A stretch of 21,933 bases of DNA from a virus, in IMG/VR virus record IMGVR_UViG_3300028361_000136, positions 1 to 21,933 of that record; one strand, 5' to 3'. Positions 7,461 to 15,211 of this stretch are shown here, one piece after another; position 1 is the first letter of the stretch, and each line of letters opens with the position of its first letter. The notes under the pieces are model-generated. The model saw only the letters and a program-made list of their open reading frames with translations, had not been told where the DNA came from and searched no databases. A program made the translations under genes and the position numbers.

Positions 7461-9510
7461 TGACGCGGAAGCCAGCACCAGCGCAACCCGCGAAGAGGCG
7501 GGCGATATGCTGGTGTTTGGTCGCATATCCCAATGGGATGACGACATTGGCGCGGACGTACAAACCGAATTTCGCGGCACGTTCGATATTATCAAGTCAC
7601 GACGCAACCGGATATTGGGCGAGCTATGGTCCAACCCAGTGGGTATCAGCTTTCGGGCTGAAGATGGCGCTGACGAGGATGCAGCCGAAACCCTGACCGG
7701 TATGTACCGTACCGATATGCTGCGCTCAGAAGAGGCCATAGAGACCGCACTGCAAGACCAGGTTGATTGCGGCTTTGGCGCGTTTCGCTTTGTCACAGAG
7801 TACGAATCCAAGTTCGACGATATGAACAACTATCAGCGGATCATTGCTGAGCCAATCAACGAAGCCAACAACGTCGTCTATTTTGACAGCAACGCGAAGA
7901 AAAAAGACAAGTCAGACGCCCGCTGGTGCGCCATTATCACCACGTTCACTAAGAAGGGCTGGGAGCGTTTCGCGGACGAGATGGGCATTGATTACGAGGC
8001 CAACAAAGAGCCGACGCCGTTCAAGTCGCCGGAGCGCAGCAATACTCTGTTCTGGCGCTCAAAGTCTGACGAAATCAAGGTAGCCGAGTTTTACAGCAAA
8101 GAGAAAAAGCGCGAGCGCGTGCTGATCTTTGAAGATCCGCTGGGTCAGACCAAAGCCGTTTATCAGCGCGAAGTCAAAGACGTGATTGATGAAATGGAGG
8201 GCGCCGGGTTCGTCAAGATTGGCGAAAAGATGAAAGACCGCTGGGTAGTCACTAAAGAGATTGTGACCGGCGAGAAGGTGCTGAAGAAGCAGCGCATACC
8301 CGGCGAACATATCCCCGTTGTCCCGATTTACGGCGATTGGAGCCGCGTTGAAGGCCGCGAGCTATGGCGGGGCATCTATCACGACGCGCAGGACGGGCAG
8401 CGCCTGCATAACTTCACTATGTCGTATATGGCCGACATCGTAGCCAAAGGGCCGCGCCAGAAGCCGCTGTATTTCCCCGGCCAGATACAGGGCTTTGAGT
8501 GGATGCACTCGACATCTGGTGCCGACAACAATCTGCCGTATTTGTACCTGAACGAGCAGAGCCCCATCACCGGCCTGCCGTACCCTCAAGGGCCGGCATC
8601 CTACGTTGAGCCGCCACAGATACCCCAGTCCGCAGCCGCACTGCTGGAGTTTACCCGGCGCTCCGTGGATGACGTAACGGGCGGCGCATTGTCGCAAGAT
8701 CAGATGATGAGCGGCCAGGTAACAGAGGGTCAAATCAATTCCGCGCAATCCGCGCAGAACATGGAAACCTTTCTGTACCAGAACAGCTTCGCGCTGGCCA
8801 TGAAGCAAGCAGGCCGTGTTTACGCATCCATGGCCGCAGAACTGTATGACGTGCCGCGCGAAGCTATCACCACGCAGCCGGACGGCACTGAATCGTCTGT
8901 TAGCGTTATGGAGACGGTATTCGATGAGGAAACCGGCGAAGAAGTCACGCTGAACGACATAACTAAGGGAAAGTTCAACGTCTATGCGGACGTGGGGCCG
9001 AATTTCCAATCACAGAAAGACGAAGCCCGTACCGAAATGCGCGAACTTTACACAGCACTGGCAGGCACGCCAGAAGGCGAAATGGCGCTGTTGACTTACT
9101 TCACGCTGATGGATGGGCCAAAGACCGACCACCTGAAAGCTTACGCACGCAAGAAGCTAATCATGCAGGGGATCATGGAGCCTGACACAGACGAAGAAAG
9201 GCAGATGCTTCAGGAAGCCCAGCAGCAACAGAATAATCAAGAGCCAGACGCCAACATGATGCTGGCGATGGCAGAGCAGGCCAAGGCAGAAGCCGATATG
9301 GCCAAGGTTCAGATGGATGGGCAGCACAATCAAGTGCAGAGCCAGGTGGACGCTTACAACGCTGAAACGAAGCGACTGGATGCGATGGCCAAGGCCAAGA
9401 AGTACGGCGTCGAGTCCAGCAAAGTCAGTGCAGAGATACAGGGCACCGAACTGGACAACCTGCAAAAGCTTCAGCAGGCCATGATGCCGGCAGGTATGCG
9501 CTCCAACTAA
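7429..9510 (+). CDS. Portal protein, P22 gp1 type
   Basis: About 693 residues from the ATG at 7429 (MELEEIKELV); a TTG further upstream at 7378 would add an unlikely leader. It matches the large P22 portal class (P22 gp1 is 725) rather than the smaller siphovirus portals. Visible features are the N-terminal helical region, a GFGAFRF stretch, YFDSNAKKKDKSDARW, the central PVVPIYGDW and MSYMADIVAKGPRQK segments, and QVTEGQINSAQSAQN near the core. The C-terminal 100 or so residues are Gln/Ala/Met-rich and helical, which fits the barrel domain of P22-like portals. The dodecameric ring is the DNA entry and exit channel and the tail attachment point. No strong ribosome site is seen, so translation is probably coupled to the terminase gene. 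Confidence 0.93.
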   Translation: MELEEIKELVDDAEASTSATREEAGDMLVFGRISQWDDDIGADVQTEFRGTFDIIKSRRNRILGELWSNPVGISFRAEDGADEDAAETLTGMYRTDMLRSEEAIETALQDQVDCGFGAFRFVTEYESKFDDMNNYQRIIAEPINEANNVVYFDSNAKKKDKSDARWCAIITTFTKKGWERFADEMGIDYEANKEPTPFKSPERSNTLFWRSKSDEIKVAEFYSKEKKRERVLIFEDPLGQTKAVYQREVKDVIDEMEGAGFVKIGEKMKDRWVVTKEIVTGEKVLKKQRIPGEHIPVVPIYGDWSRVEGRELWRGIYHDAQDGQRLHNFTMSYMADIVAKGPRQKPLYFPGQIQGFEWMHSTSGADNNLPYLYLNEQSPITGLPYPQGPASYVEPPQIPQSAAALLEFTRRSVDDVTGGALSQDQMMSGQVTEGQINSAQSAQNMETFLYQNSFALAMKQAGRVYASMAAELYDVPREAITTQPDGTESSVSVMETVFDEETGEEVTLNDITKGKFNVYADVGPNFQSQKDEARTEMRELYTALAGTPEGEMALLTYFTLMDGPKTDHLKAYARKKLIMQGIMEPDTDEERQMLQEAQQQQNNQEPDANMMLAMAEQAKAEADMAKVQMDGQHNQVQSQVDAYNAETKRLDAMAKAKKYGVESSKVSAEIQGTELDNLQKLQQAMMPAGMRSN

Positions 9511-9546
9511 TTCTATAACCCTTCACGTAATGTTATAATGTTTCAC
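9511..9546 (+). promoter_or_regulatory. Putative sigma70 extended -10 promoter before scaffold and coat genes
   Basis: A perfect extended -10 element TGTTATAAT lies at 9531-9539 in the only sizeable gap of the late region. At the usual spacing the -35 (9511-9516, ttctat) is poor, which extended -10 promoters tolerate. The -10 is built from a direct repeat TAATGTT (9528-9534 and 9536-9542). Transcription would begin near 9546 and leave a leader of about 73 bases before the scaffold start. Activity is inferred from consensus only. Confidence 0.6.
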
Positions 9547-9553
9547 AATCGAG

Positions 9554-9569
9554 CAGGGCGAACACCCTG
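9554..9569 (+). other. Hairpin at the 5' end of the predicted scaffold-coat leader
   Basis: CAGGG (9554-9558) pairs with CCCTG (9565-9569) across a six-base loop. It lies within ten bases of the predicted transcript start and is not followed by a T-run, so it is not a terminator. A smaller pairing (CGG-ATA-CCG, 9582-9590) follows. A hairpin at the extreme 5' end could protect an abundant mRNA from decay. The ribosome site AAAGG (9604-9608) is outside the stem. Confidence 0.45.
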
Positions 9570-9618
9570 ATCCGAGTTCGGCGGATACCGAATATACGCA
9601 AATAAAGGCGTCAACTTT

Positions 9619-10623
9619 ATGTCACTGAAAGAATTACGAGCTTTAGCCGAAGAAGACGACACAGCCACCACCAAGGCGGACGAGCCGGAAATTCAGGATG
9701 AGCTAGAAGCGGGTGAAGCCGACGAAGGCAGTTCTGAGGAAGATGGCGCCGAAGCTGAAGATGAGGGCGAGTCGGATGATTTTGAGCTTGAGCTAGACGG
9801 GGAGTCAGAACCCGACCGACAGAAGCCTAGCGCAGAAGAGGCGCTGATTCATAAGCTGACCAAAGAGCGCAAGAAACGTCAACAGGCGTCTACGGAAGTG
9901 GACGAGCTAAAAGCGCAGATTGCGGATATGCAGAAGGCCATGAACACCGGCCAGTCGCAGCCGCAGCGCCAACAGCAGGCACCTGACGCGCAATACCCGC
10001 GTGTACCGTTGCTATATGAGAACGGGGTGGATACAGCCGAGCAATACGGGACGGCTTACCAGAAGTGGGTTAACGAGTGCAGGCGCATTGACGAATCGAA
10101 CAATCAGCGGGTTCAGCAAAATGATGAGTACGCCAAATCCATGCGGTCTAAGACCGAAGGGCTGGCAAAGCGGGCGGCGCAGTTTGCGACAGATAACCGG
10201 GTCAGTGTTGACCGTGTAGCTGATGCACTCAACCGCGCCACTGACGAGGTAGACGGAGCCACGAACATTGAAGGCTCTTTAGCTTACTTGTTGGATTCAG
10301 TCGGAGATGGTGGTGAGCGGGTCGCTTACTACATCGGCACAAACGAAAACGCCATGACGCAGATTAAGCAGTTGCTAACAGACGACCCCAACGGGTTTAA
10401 GGCAATCGCCCACATGACGCGACTGGCTGAGAAATTGAAACCGAAACACTCCAAACGAATCAGCAAAGCCCCTGCACCCGATGAATCATTGCGTGGTGAT
10501 GGGTCGCCAGCCTCCAGCCGGAAGCTACAAGATGCTTTTGATAAGGCATCCAATACCAGCGACCTGAAAGCCATGCGAGACATTCAGAAACAAGCGGATG
10601 CGCGAGGGGTTAAGCTCACATAG
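9619..10623 (+). CDS. Scaffolding protein (P22 gp8 position)
   Basis: 334 residues (P22 gp8 is 303). Residues ~10-67 are extremely acidic, almost all Glu, Asp, Ser, Gly and Ala. A basic coiled-coil stretch follows (LIHKLTKERKKRQQAS, about 75-115), then a Gln/Pro linker, a mixed helical domain and a basic helical C-terminus. The C-terminal KAMRDIQKQADARGVKL resembles the short basic helix-turn-helix with which P22 scaffold binds coat protein. Scaffold directs coat assembly into the procapsid and leaves before or during packaging. Its place directly before the coat gene and after the portal gene matches P22. The AAAGG ten bases before the ATG is the ribosome site. Identity rests on composition and position, since scaffolds diverge quickly. 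Confidence 0.85.
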   Translation: MSLKELRALAEEDDTATTKADEPEIQDELEAGEADEGSSEEDGAEAEDEGESDDFELELDGESEPDRQKPSAEEALIHKLTKERKKRQQASTEVDELKAQIADMQKAMNTGQSQPQRQQQAPDAQYPRVPLLYENGVDTAEQYGTAYQKWVNECRRIDESNNQRVQQNDEYAKSMRSKTEGLAKRAAQFATDNRVSVDRVADALNRATDEVDGATNIEGSLAYLLDSVGDGGERVAYYIGTNENAMTQIKQLLTDDPNGFKAIAHMTRLAEKLKPKHSKRISKAPAPDESLRGDGSPASSRKLQDAFDKASNTSDLKAMRDIQKQADARGVKLT

Positions 10624-10633
10624 GTATTAAGAC

Positions 10634-11896
10634 ATGGCTAATCAAACAGCTAAGAATATCCTGGCCTTCTACGACGAAGCCTGTAAGCAAATGAACGACA
10701 GCTTTGTTTATGCGTCACGCATGGGCATTGACACTCAACCCGGCGTGGATCTGCAAAACGCCAACAACGTGTACTGGAAGAGTGTTGAGCAGCAGGCGCC
10801 GATTGTATCCGGCTTTGACCTGTCCGGCACAACCCCAGGCAACATCATCGAGCAGACCTATCCGCTGAACGTGGAAGCGCCGCGGAACGATTGGTTTACC
10901 CTTCGTGCCGAGGAATTGCGCGATACCACCTTTATGAAACGCCGCGCCATGGCCGGTTCTCGTAAATTGAGCTCAGATGCCAACCTTCGTGCTGCCAACC
11001 TGGTAGCCAATACTGGCACCATGTACTACGAGTCTGGCAAAGCAGGTTTTGACTTCGTATCCGAGGCGTCAACGCTGATGTCTGAGCGCCAGGCGTATCG
11101 TGATATGGGCTCCAGTTTTTTCCTTAACCCGCGCACCTATCAAGTCATGGGCTCTGACCTTGCGTCACGCTCTGATCTGTCCGGTCGCCCTGAACAGGCG
11201 TACGGAACTGGCCAGATTGGCAAGAACGTGGCCGGCTTTGATGTGTTTGAGGCTCCGACCTACGGCACCATCCCGACCCAAGCGGGCGCAGCCAGCACAG
11301 TGTCCGCTAACGTGGTTGAAGTGCCTGAAGGCTTTAAGGAAGTGGGCGGATCTATCCAGAACATTGATTACCGTTACGGCACGGTCAATCTGACCTCTGG
11401 CGCCAACTACCAAGTGGGTGATGTTATTACTTTTGCTGGCGTGAACGCGCTGGGACTGATGGACAAGACAAACACTGGCCAGTTGATGACATTCCGTGTT
11501 ATCGCAAAAGCCACCAACGCCCTGACCATTTACCCCAAGCCGATTGCCGCAAACCAGGCTGGTATCACTGCATCGCAGGCCGCTTACGCCAATATCAGCA
11601 CGGCGATTGTGTCCGGCATGTCAGTGGCCAAGGTCAACGTAACGGGCGGGCAGGCGAACAGCTTCTGGGCTGATGACTCTGTTGGCTTCGTGAACGCTGA
11701 CGGCAACCTGGACGTGTTGAACGAGTTTGATGGCATGAAAGTGACTAGCGAAACCCTGGACAACGGCATTAAGCTGTACATGGCTTATGACGCCAAGCTG
11801 GACACCCTGAACTGCCGTGTTCGTCTGTTCACCTGGTATGGCCTGGTCAACAAAGACCCGAGCCGTAACGGTAACGCCATTTACGTACCGGCATAA
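10634..11896 (+). CDS. Major capsid (coat) protein, P22 gp5 family
   Basis: 420 residues (P22 gp5 is 430). Many segments align by eye with P22 coat: NNVYWKSVEQQAP (residues 44-56), NDWFTLRAEELRD, SRKLSSDANLRAANL, YRDMGSSFFLNPRTY, GKNVAGFD and a C-terminal RVRLFTWYGLVN. The inserted I-domain that stabilises P22 coat is recognisable at about 235-330, with RYGTVNL, GDVITFAGV and ITPKP-like IYPKPIA, ending in AYANIST. This is an HK97-fold shell protein of a T=7-type capsid. It is followed directly by a strong terminator, so scaffold and coat form a high-expression unit. Along with gp10, it is the most secure marker of P22 affinity in the window. Confidence 0.96.
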   Translation: MANQTAKNILAFYDEACKQMNDSFVYASRMGIDTQPGVDLQNANNVYWKSVEQQAPIVSGFDLSGTTPGNIIEQTYPLNVEAPRNDWFTLRAEELRDTTFMKRRAMAGSRKLSSDANLRAANLVANTGTMYYESGKAGFDFVSEASTLMSERQAYRDMGSSFFLNPRTYQVMGSDLASRSDLSGRPEQAYGTGQIGKNVAGFDVFEAPTYGTIPTQAGAASTVSANVVEVPEGFKEVGGSIQNIDYRYGTVNLTSGANYQVGDVITFAGVNALGLMDKTNTGQLMTFRVIAKATNALTIYPKPIAANQAGITASQAAYANISTAIVSGMSVAKVNVTGGQANSFWADDSVGFVNADGNLDVLNEFDGMKVTSETLDNGIKLYMAYDAKLDTLNCRVRLFTWYGLVNKDPSRNGNAIYVPA

Positions 11897-11902
11897 CGAG
11901 AC

Positions 11903-11927
11903 AGGGGGCGAAAGCCCCCTTTCTTTT
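11903..11927 (+). terminator. Rho-independent terminator after the coat gene
   Basis: AGGGGGC (11903-11909) pairs with GCCCCCT (11914-11920) across a GAAA tetraloop and is followed by TTCTTTT. It lies seven bases after the coat stop. It would lower transcription of the tail genes relative to scaffold and coat, unless a late antiterminator lets polymerase through. Confidence 0.9.
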
Positions 11928-11951
11928 GGCCCCTAAACCAGCGGGTGAGAA

Positions 11952-12431
11952 ATGACCAAGGGCGAACTGGCATCAAGAGTGCTGAAGCTAATCGGCGTCA
12001 ATTCGCGGTTTGCAGAGGCAGACCCCGGCGAGACTCAGGACACGCTGAAGTATATGGAAGATTGGATTCTGGCCAACAACGCCGTGGGCAGGCGTATCGG
12101 CTATATCGTGTCCGATGGCGAGCCGCAGGCTACTGAGGACTCCGGTATACCTGGCTGGGCCGTCATGGGCGTCACCAATTCCGTCGCAATGTACGTAGCC
12201 CCCTATTTTGAAAAGATGATCCATCCGGCGATTCCGCGCAATGCCAGCATGGGAATGCAGACCATCGCAAACCGTACCGCTGAAGCTGAGCCGGTGCAGT
12301 ATCCGGGCCGGTTCCCGAGGGGCCAGGGCAATCACGGCCTTTATGGCGCCAAGTATTACCACCCCTATGAGCGGGTGATTACTCATAACGACTTCCTTTC
12401 TGACGAAAACGACACGCCGGTAACGCCATGA
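11952..12431 (+). CDS. Tail accessory factor, P22 gp4 type (head-completion adaptor)
   Basis: 159 residues (P22 gp4 is 166). Shared features are the N-terminal TKGEL helix, VLKLIGV, the acidic ETQDTLKYMEDWILANN helix, a GYIVSDGEP segment, and the C-terminal PGRFPRGQGN corresponding to the PSRMP-GSGN of P22 gp4. In P22, gp4 binds the portal from below after packaging, forms a ring that extends the channel, and gives gp10 its binding platform. Some gp4 proteins have been reported to have muramidase activity; nothing here decides this. It starts 24 bases after the coat terminator and overlaps the gp10-like gene by four bases (ATGA). Confidence 0.85.
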   Translation: MTKGELASRVLKLIGVNSRFAEADPGETQDTLKYMEDWILANNAVGRRIGYIVSDGEPQATEDSGIPGWAVMGVTNSVAMYVAPYFEKMIHPAIPRNASMGMQTIANRTAEAEPVQYPGRFPRGQGNHGLYGAKYYHPYERVITHNDFLSDENDTPVTP

Positions 12432-13846
12432 AACTGCCGCTTATCAAAGGTACGCGGGTTGATGGTGACGCCGAATGGCGTGACACGCTGCCTGCAAACA
12501 TGGTGGGCTTCTCTCAAGCCGTGGGCTCGTGGACAGGCTACCTCCGCACCGCTGATGGACTTACTCAGTTCGGGGCGGGCATTGGCATAGATCGCGGCGG
12601 ATTGTGGTCTGACCGCTTCCGTAAGCACGTCCGAGTGTCAGGCGATAAACTGATTCAAGTGGGCCAGTTCGGTGAAGTCACTGAAATCACCGGGCCTGCT
12701 ATCGGTGGCCCCGGCCAGGTCGCTATGGATAACAGTTTCAACTCCGTTGCTATCGTGTCAGGCGGTGATTATTACCGCTATGACGGTGATGTGACCGTGG
12801 CAAAAGTCACCAAACCCGCAGGCGCAGGAAACTTCATAGACTTGTGCTGGATTGATGGCTATTACATCTTCACTGACGGCGAGAATCTATGGAATACCAC
12901 GCTCAGCGGCTCAGGTGAAACCACGTTTGGCGGAAACCAGCGTGCCGGGTCTGACTTTGCGCCGGATGAAATTGTTGGTATTGAGAAATCCACCGACAAT
13001 AAGTTGATGGTATTCAACCGATACACCACTGAGCGCTTCTACAACAACGCAGGGCCGCAGTTCCCGTTTGCCCGCATACCCAACGCTGCAATCCCGATTG
13101 GCATTGTTGGCACCCACGCCAAGGCCAGTATCGGTGATAGCCGCTTCGTAGTGTTTGGCGGCGGCAAAGAATACAGCCCCGGCTTCTACATGCTGACCAA
13201 CAGCTACCAAAGCATTTCGACAAAAGAAATTGATTCTGTCATTGACGGCTATTCGGATTTTGAGTTGGCCAATATTCAGATCGAATACCGGGACACCCGC
13301 GACCAGGGGCTGGTTATCTGCCACCTGCCAAGGCACACGCTGATCTATGACGTGAGTCTCAGTCAAACTCTGGGCGAGAACATCTGGTATCAGTGGAGCA
13401 GCGGCGAGTCACCTTGGCGCGGCGTGAACGGCGTTTATGATCCGCGTAACATTGACGACAAAGCATCTGGCTGGGTGTACGGCGATAAGCAGGATGGGCG
13501 CATTGGCAAGCTGGATCAATCGCTATGCACTCAATATGGCGAAACCGTGGAATGGTCATGCACAACGCCAATTGTTCGCGCCGGCACCACTGTCATGGCC
13601 GCTGAACTCGTCACGGCGCCCGGTCACAGCACGGTCATTGATGACGTTGTGTTCGTGTCCACCACTAAAGACGGCGTGCTTTACGGGCCTGAAGTGCTGA
13701 TGTATCGCGGCAACCGTGGCGATTATCAAAAACGCATCATTGCCCGCAGGCTGGGCGACTATCCGCGATGGTTCGGGATGCGCATCAGGGGCAAGAGCGC
13801 CGGAGTGTTCAGCATTACAGGGGTAGAAATAGATGAGGCAGGATGA
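12428..13846 (+). CDS. Packaged DNA stabilisation protein, P22 gp10 type (tail hub)
   Basis: 472 residues, exactly the length of P22 gp10. Conserved elements include the opening LPLIKG, TLPANMVGF with GYLRTADGLTQF, the repeated blade-like strands typical of this beta-propeller-like tail hub, ICHLPRHTLIYDVS (P22 has IIHLPRHVLVYDAS), CTQYGETVEW and the final KRIIARRLG with FGMRIRGKS. In P22 gp10 forms a hexameric hub beneath the gp4 ring and holds the tailspikes and needle, closing the channel. Here it is coupled to gp4 (ATGA) and to the small gene downstream (ATGATG). A confident call from length, order and motifs. Confidence 0.93.
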   Translation: MKLPLIKGTRVDGDAEWRDTLPANMVGFSQAVGSWTGYLRTADGLTQFGAGIGIDRGGLWSDRFRKHVRVSGDKLIQVGQFGEVTEITGPAIGGPGQVAMDNSFNSVAIVSGGDYYRYDGDVTVAKVTKPAGAGNFIDLCWIDGYYIFTDGENLWNTTLSGSGETTFGGNQRAGSDFAPDEIVGIEKSTDNKLMVFNRYTTERFYNNAGPQFPFARIPNAAIPIGIVGTHAKASIGDSRFVVFGGGKEYSPGFYMLTNSYQSISTKEIDSVIDGYSDFELANIQIEYRDTRDQGLVICHLPRHTLIYDVSLSQTLGENIWYQWSSGESPWRGVNGVYDPRNIDDKASGWVYGDKQDGRIGKLDQSLCTQYGETVEWSCTTPIVRAGTTVMAAELVTAPGHSTVIDDVVFVSTTKDGVLYGPEVLMYRGNRGDYQKRIIARRLGDYPRWFGMRIRGKSAGVFSITGVEIDEAG

Positions 13847-14079
13847 TGCGACAAGATAGCGCTGTCAGTTACGCCGACCTTGAGCGCCTTGGCTGGCCTA
13901 AATTCATGATTGACGACTATATGGGCCGGTTGCTTGAGCTATCACCCCAGCGGGGCGCCACGACCGACCCTAACGGCGTATACGCGGCTAACATCAACGG
14001 GATGTACGTCAACACGGCATCTAATGCCTTGTGGTTCAACCCAACGCCAGGGAGCCTAACCGGATGGATAGCTCTTTAG
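13843..14079 (+). CDS. Small protein in the tail-needle slot, function unknown
   Basis: 78 residues, starting in an ATGATG that overlaps the gp10-like stop. The N-terminal half is helical (YADLERLGWPKFMIDDYMGRLLEL) and the C-terminal half is Asn/Gly/Thr-rich (NGVYAANINGMYVNTASNALWFNPTPG), a pattern seen at tips and sheets of phage fibres. In P22 this slot encodes the 233-residue coiled-coil needle gp26; this product is far too short and has no heptad repeat. It might be a compact tail plug or a structural part unique to this group. I do not recognise its family. It overlaps the next start by 16 bases and lies in a dense coupled operon, so it is very likely expressed. Confidence 0.7.
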   Translation: MMRQDSAVSYADLERLGWPKFMIDDYMGRLLELSPQRGATTDPNGVYAANINGMYVNTASNALWFNPTPGSLTGWIAL

Positions 14080-14411
14080 AGTTCACCCCCTACTCTGGCG
14101 ACCTAATGGGCCTGCCTACCAACGAAAACCATATGATATTCCGCTGGAATCGGAAGGACTGCAAAGTTCTGTTCTCAGCTTCACGCCGGGGCAATGCCGC
14201 ATCCTGCCATTTTGCAAGCGACAAGCGAGGATTGCGCCACATCAAAGAAGCCGTTGACGGGTTTGTGCGTTTCGCTTTCTGGCTGTTTGATTGGTGCGAG
14301 ATGGTTCTGGCGCAGGTGGGCCGCGCAAGTGTGGGCAGGCTCATCGAGAAAACGGGCTTTATTCCCGTGGCTGAAATTGACGACACAACGGTTTATGCGA
14401 GGGCAAGATAA
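14064..14411 (+). CDS. GNAT-fold protein in the P22 gene 14 position
   Basis: 115 residues from the ATG at 14064, which has GGGAG eight bases upstream (14051-14055); a GTG further up (14031) is less likely. The sequence resembles small phage acetyltransferase-fold proteins: a CHFASDKRGLRHIKEA segment, a Trp/Phe-rich strand (FAFWLFDWCEMVLAQVG), and a typical GNAT C-terminus with SVGRLIEKTGFIPVAEIDD then TVYARAR. A normal acetyl-CoA loop (Q/R-x-x-G-x-G/A) is not evident, so catalysis is uncertain. P22 gene 14, also between the needle and ejection genes, encodes a head-assembly protein that I recall as GNAT-like. The role here is likely the same, a structural or assembly function, but this is inference. 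Confidence 0.68.
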   Translation: MDSSLEFTPYSGDLMGLPTNENHMIFRWNRKDCKVLFSASRRGNAASCHFASDKRGLRHIKEAVDGFVRFAFWLFDWCEMVLAQVGRASVGRLIEKTGFIPVAEIDDTTVYARAR

Positions 14412-15211
14412 TGGGCAACATTGTTTCAAAAGTTACGGACGGGCTCGGCCTTACGGACTCCCAGCAGGGCGCAAGAGCCGTTGAATCTGGCACAGCGCAG
14501 CAGGTAGCCGCACAGCGCGAAGCCCTTGCTTACATGAAAGAGCGTGAGGCGCTACCGCAGCAATTCCGTGAAGGCGCACTAACTCAGCTTGGCGGGTTTT
14601 ATGGCCTTGAAGGCGGCGATCCAAACGCTGACCAGAATCTGCAAGCGAATCCGCTATTCCAGGCAACCATTGGCCAGCTTCCACAACAGGAAGAGGCCAT
14701 TCTTCGCAACCAGTCCGCTACCGGCGCATTGCGATCAGGCGGCACTGATATGATGCTGGCCGACAATCAGCGCATGAATACCCTATCCGCTTACCAGAAC
14801 GCAATGGGAGGGCTCCAGGGTCTTGCCAGCCTGCCCTCAAACGCAAATCAGATCGCAAGCGGAATGGCGGGCATTGGCCAGACTCAGCGCCAGGGCACCA
14901 TCGGCGCAGCCCAGTCCAGTATTGCCGGCAAGCAAGCGGCTTTCGATGAAACAATGGGGCTGGTCAAGATGGGCGCGGCTGCATTCTCTGACGTTCGCCT
15001 AAAAGACAACATTCAACCAGCCGGTGAACGCTTCGGCCATAGCTGGTTCACATGGGACTGGAACGACACGGCCCGCGCTCTCGGCCTATCTGGAAGCTCT
15101 GAGGGTGTGATTGCCGATATGGTTAAGCCTGTACGCCCCGACCTCGTTGGAGAGCGTGACGGGTACCTGACAGTGAACTACCGCGATATGGAGAGCCAGT
15201 ATGCAGGATAA
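14411..15211 (+). CDS. DNA ejection protein, gp7-like, with S74-like C-terminal domain
   Basis: 266 residues (P22 gp7 is 229). The first ~190 residues are Ala, Gln and Gly-rich and mostly helical, as in virion proteins ejected with the DNA. From residue 193 the protein changes: SDVRLKDNI, then FTWDWND, GVIADMV, PDLV and GYLTVNYRDM. That is the order of motifs in the peptidase S74 intramolecular chaperone of tailspikes and fibres, with the Ser193 and Lys198 pair in the expected SDxRLK register. The domain is short at 74 residues and lacks the usual long C-terminal helix. The start forms a TAATG overlap and has GAGGG upstream. It is the first of the ejection genes. Function in ejection is inferred from order and composition. 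Confidence 0.8.
   Translation: MGNIVSKVTDGLGLTDSQQGARAVESGTAQQVAAQREALAYMKEREALPQQFREGALTQLGGFYGLEGGDPNADQNLQANPLFQATIGQLPQQEEAILRNQSATGALRSGGTDMMLADNQRMNTLSAYQNAMGGLQGLASLPSNANQIASGMAGIGQTQRQGTIGAAQSSIAGKQAAFDETMGLVKMGAAAFSDVRLKDNIQPAGERFGHSWFTWDWNDTARALGLSGSSEGVIADMVKPVRPDLVGERDGYLTVNYRDMESQYAG

Noticed and set aside
7242-7829. Open frame of 195 codons on the minus strand
   Set aside because: It spans the end of the terminase gene and the start of the portal gene, both secure on the plus strand; its Ser-rich translation is an artefact of the codon usage on the opposite strand.
8362-9009. Long open frame of 215 codons on the minus strand
   Set aside because: It lies wholly antisense to the portal gene, has no ribosome site in context, and its predicted protein has a composition typical of a mirrored coding frame (rich in Leu, His, Arg, Cys) with no recognisable domain.
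12911-13366. Open frame of 151 codons on the minus strand
   Set aside because: Antisense to the gp10-like tail hub gene; no ribosome site, no domain.
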